Part shown: piece after piece, positions 4,613 to 5,338 of the stretch
How the letters are laid out: every line of letters starts with the position of its first letter
Position numbering within the stretch: the first letter of the stretch is position 1
Assembly: GCA_937860165.1 (NCBI GenBank)
Contig: CALMBE010000800.1
Location: 1-5,338 of the forward strand
DNA length: 5,338 bases
Direction: 5' to 3'
Source of the DNA: an uncultured Planctomycetaceae bacterium
Lineage (GTDB): Bacteria > Planctomycetota > Planctomycetia > Pirellulales > Lacipirellulaceae
Program-made: the position numbers and the translations under genes
The notes under the pieces: generated by a model
What the model was told of the DNA's origin: nothing
Databases searched by the model: none
The model's input: the letters and a program-made list of their open reading frames with translations, nothing else

Positions 4613-5338
4613 ATGCCAGATTCGCCTAGAATACCCTTACCTTTACTCATCACTGGTATCGCCGGAGTGCCGGGATACAATGCGCTCGCGTATTTTCAGC
4701 AGCATTATCCAGGGCAAGTAATCGGCATCCGCCAGGAGGACAATTGGCCGCTATCGGGTCCGGAAATCATTTCCTGCAACGCGGAGGACCGCAACGCGCT
4801 TGCTAGGCTGTTCGACAACTATGGATTTCGCTCAGTGCTTAACTGTGCCGGGAATTGTGCCCTCAAGTCCTGTGAACTTGATTCCCGACTTGCCTGGCGG
4901 ACCAATGTCGAAGGGATGATTACACTGTTGTCGATCGTCGTCGAACGGCAAGTGCGGCTCGTGCATACCTCGATCGACTTGGTATTCGGTGGCAACGAAT
5001 ATGCTCAAGCCGATTGGCCCGGTTATTGCGAACACGACCCAACCGATCCGGTCACAGTGTACGGCAAGACCATGGTTGCCGCCGAGCAGTTGCTCTTAGA
5101 TAGCATGCCCGCCGCTTGCACCCTACGCATTTCGCTTCCCATGGGAGTGAGCTTCAATGGCCACGCCGGCGCTATCGACTGGATTCAATCCCGCTTCGCT
5201 AAGCAACGACCCGCGACACTGTATTTCGATGAAGTCCGCACTCCAACTTACACCGATTGTCTCAATAGTGTGTACGAAACCCTGCTAGCCAACCAACTCG
5301 CAGGTCTTTATCACGCCGGAGGACCACGCAGACTGTCG
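4613..5338 (+). CDS. RmlD-like sugar-nucleotide reductase (extended SDR), 3' end outside the window
   Basis: An open frame of 242 codons runs from ATG 4613 to the last base of the window without a stop. It is an extended short-chain dehydrogenase of the dTDP-4-dehydrorhamnose reductase type. RmlD reduces a 4-keto nucleotide sugar with NAD(P)H; the substrate here is unknown. Visible motifs are the Rossmann loop TGIAGVPGYN (14-23), LNCAGNCALKSCE (76-88) matching the NAAAYTAVDKAE region, NVEG (98-101), HTSIDLVFGG (118-127) matching STDYVFDG, the active-site segment VYGKTMVAAE (149-158), LRIS (171-174) and RTPTYTDCL (209-217), the typical end-of-core motif. Tyr150 is present, but the Lys expected four residues later is Met154. 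Complete RmlD proteins are about 290-300 residues, so roughly 50 are missing. No Shine-Dalgarno precedes the ATG. It is divergent from the minus-strand operon. The superfamily is secure; the exact enzyme is not. Confidence 0.85.
   Translation, partial: MPDSPRIPLPLLITGIAGVPGYNALAYFQQHYPGQVIGIRQEDNWPLSGPEIISCNAEDRNALARLFDNYGFRSVLNCAGNCALKSCELDSRLAWRTNVEGMITLLSIVVERQVRLVHTSIDLVFGGNEYAQADWPGYCEHDPTDPVTVYGKTMVAAEQLLLDSMPAACTLRISLPMGVSFNGHAGAIDWIQSRFAKQRPATLYFDEVRTPTYTDCLNSVYETLLANQLAGLYHAGGPRRLS

Noticed and set aside
4832..5035. Minus-strand open frame of 67 codons inside the reductase region
   Set aside because: It is antisense to a clear SDR coding frame and has no recognisable motif.

Overview
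This window looks like chromosomal DNA from a Gram-negative bacterium with an LPS-type envelope, probably a planctomycete of the Pirellulales type. The evidence is a KdsB gene, weak or absent Shine-Dalgarno sequences at several starts, a membrane-anchored arylsulfotransferase-like propeller protein beside a cytoplasmic sulfotransferase, and long low-complexity repeat DNA between genes. The taxonomic call is inference from family resemblance, because no search could be run.

Layout. From 177 to 983 on the plus strand is kdsB (CMP-KDO synthetase). The 176 bases before it show no convincing gene. From 984 to 1329, between two convergent genes, is a 346-base non-coding stretch. It holds a mosaic of degenerate tandem repeats of period 8 and period 7 and a dRS3-type palindrome, bounded by inverted octamer arms. 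From 4433 down to 1330 on the minus strand is a compact four-gene operon. In transcription order it encodes a membrane-anchored arylsulfotransferase-like beta-propeller protein, a 63-residue membrane protein with a GYIGPGGG motif, a 121-residue three-helix membrane protein that resembles EMC3/DUF106 (Oxa1 superfamily) in layout, and a PAPS-type sulfotransferase. The gaps are 17 bases, 4 bases and a 4-base ATGA overlap. From 4434 to 4612 is a divergent intergenic region with a perfect 9-bp dyad and a TACAAT box. From 4613 to the window end on the plus strand is an RmlD-like extended short-chain dehydrogenase, cut off by the window edge and missed by closed-ORF calling because it has no stop here.

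How the parts may work together. KdsB supplies activated KDO for lipopolysaccharide, and the RmlD-like reductase is typical of deoxysugar synthesis. The minus-strand operon combines two unrelated kinds of sulfuryl-transfer protein with two small membrane proteins. This suggests an envelope-associated sulfation or glycan-modification module that I do not recognise as a characterised system. It is the best candidate for something undescribed here, but its substrate and even its sulfation role are inference.
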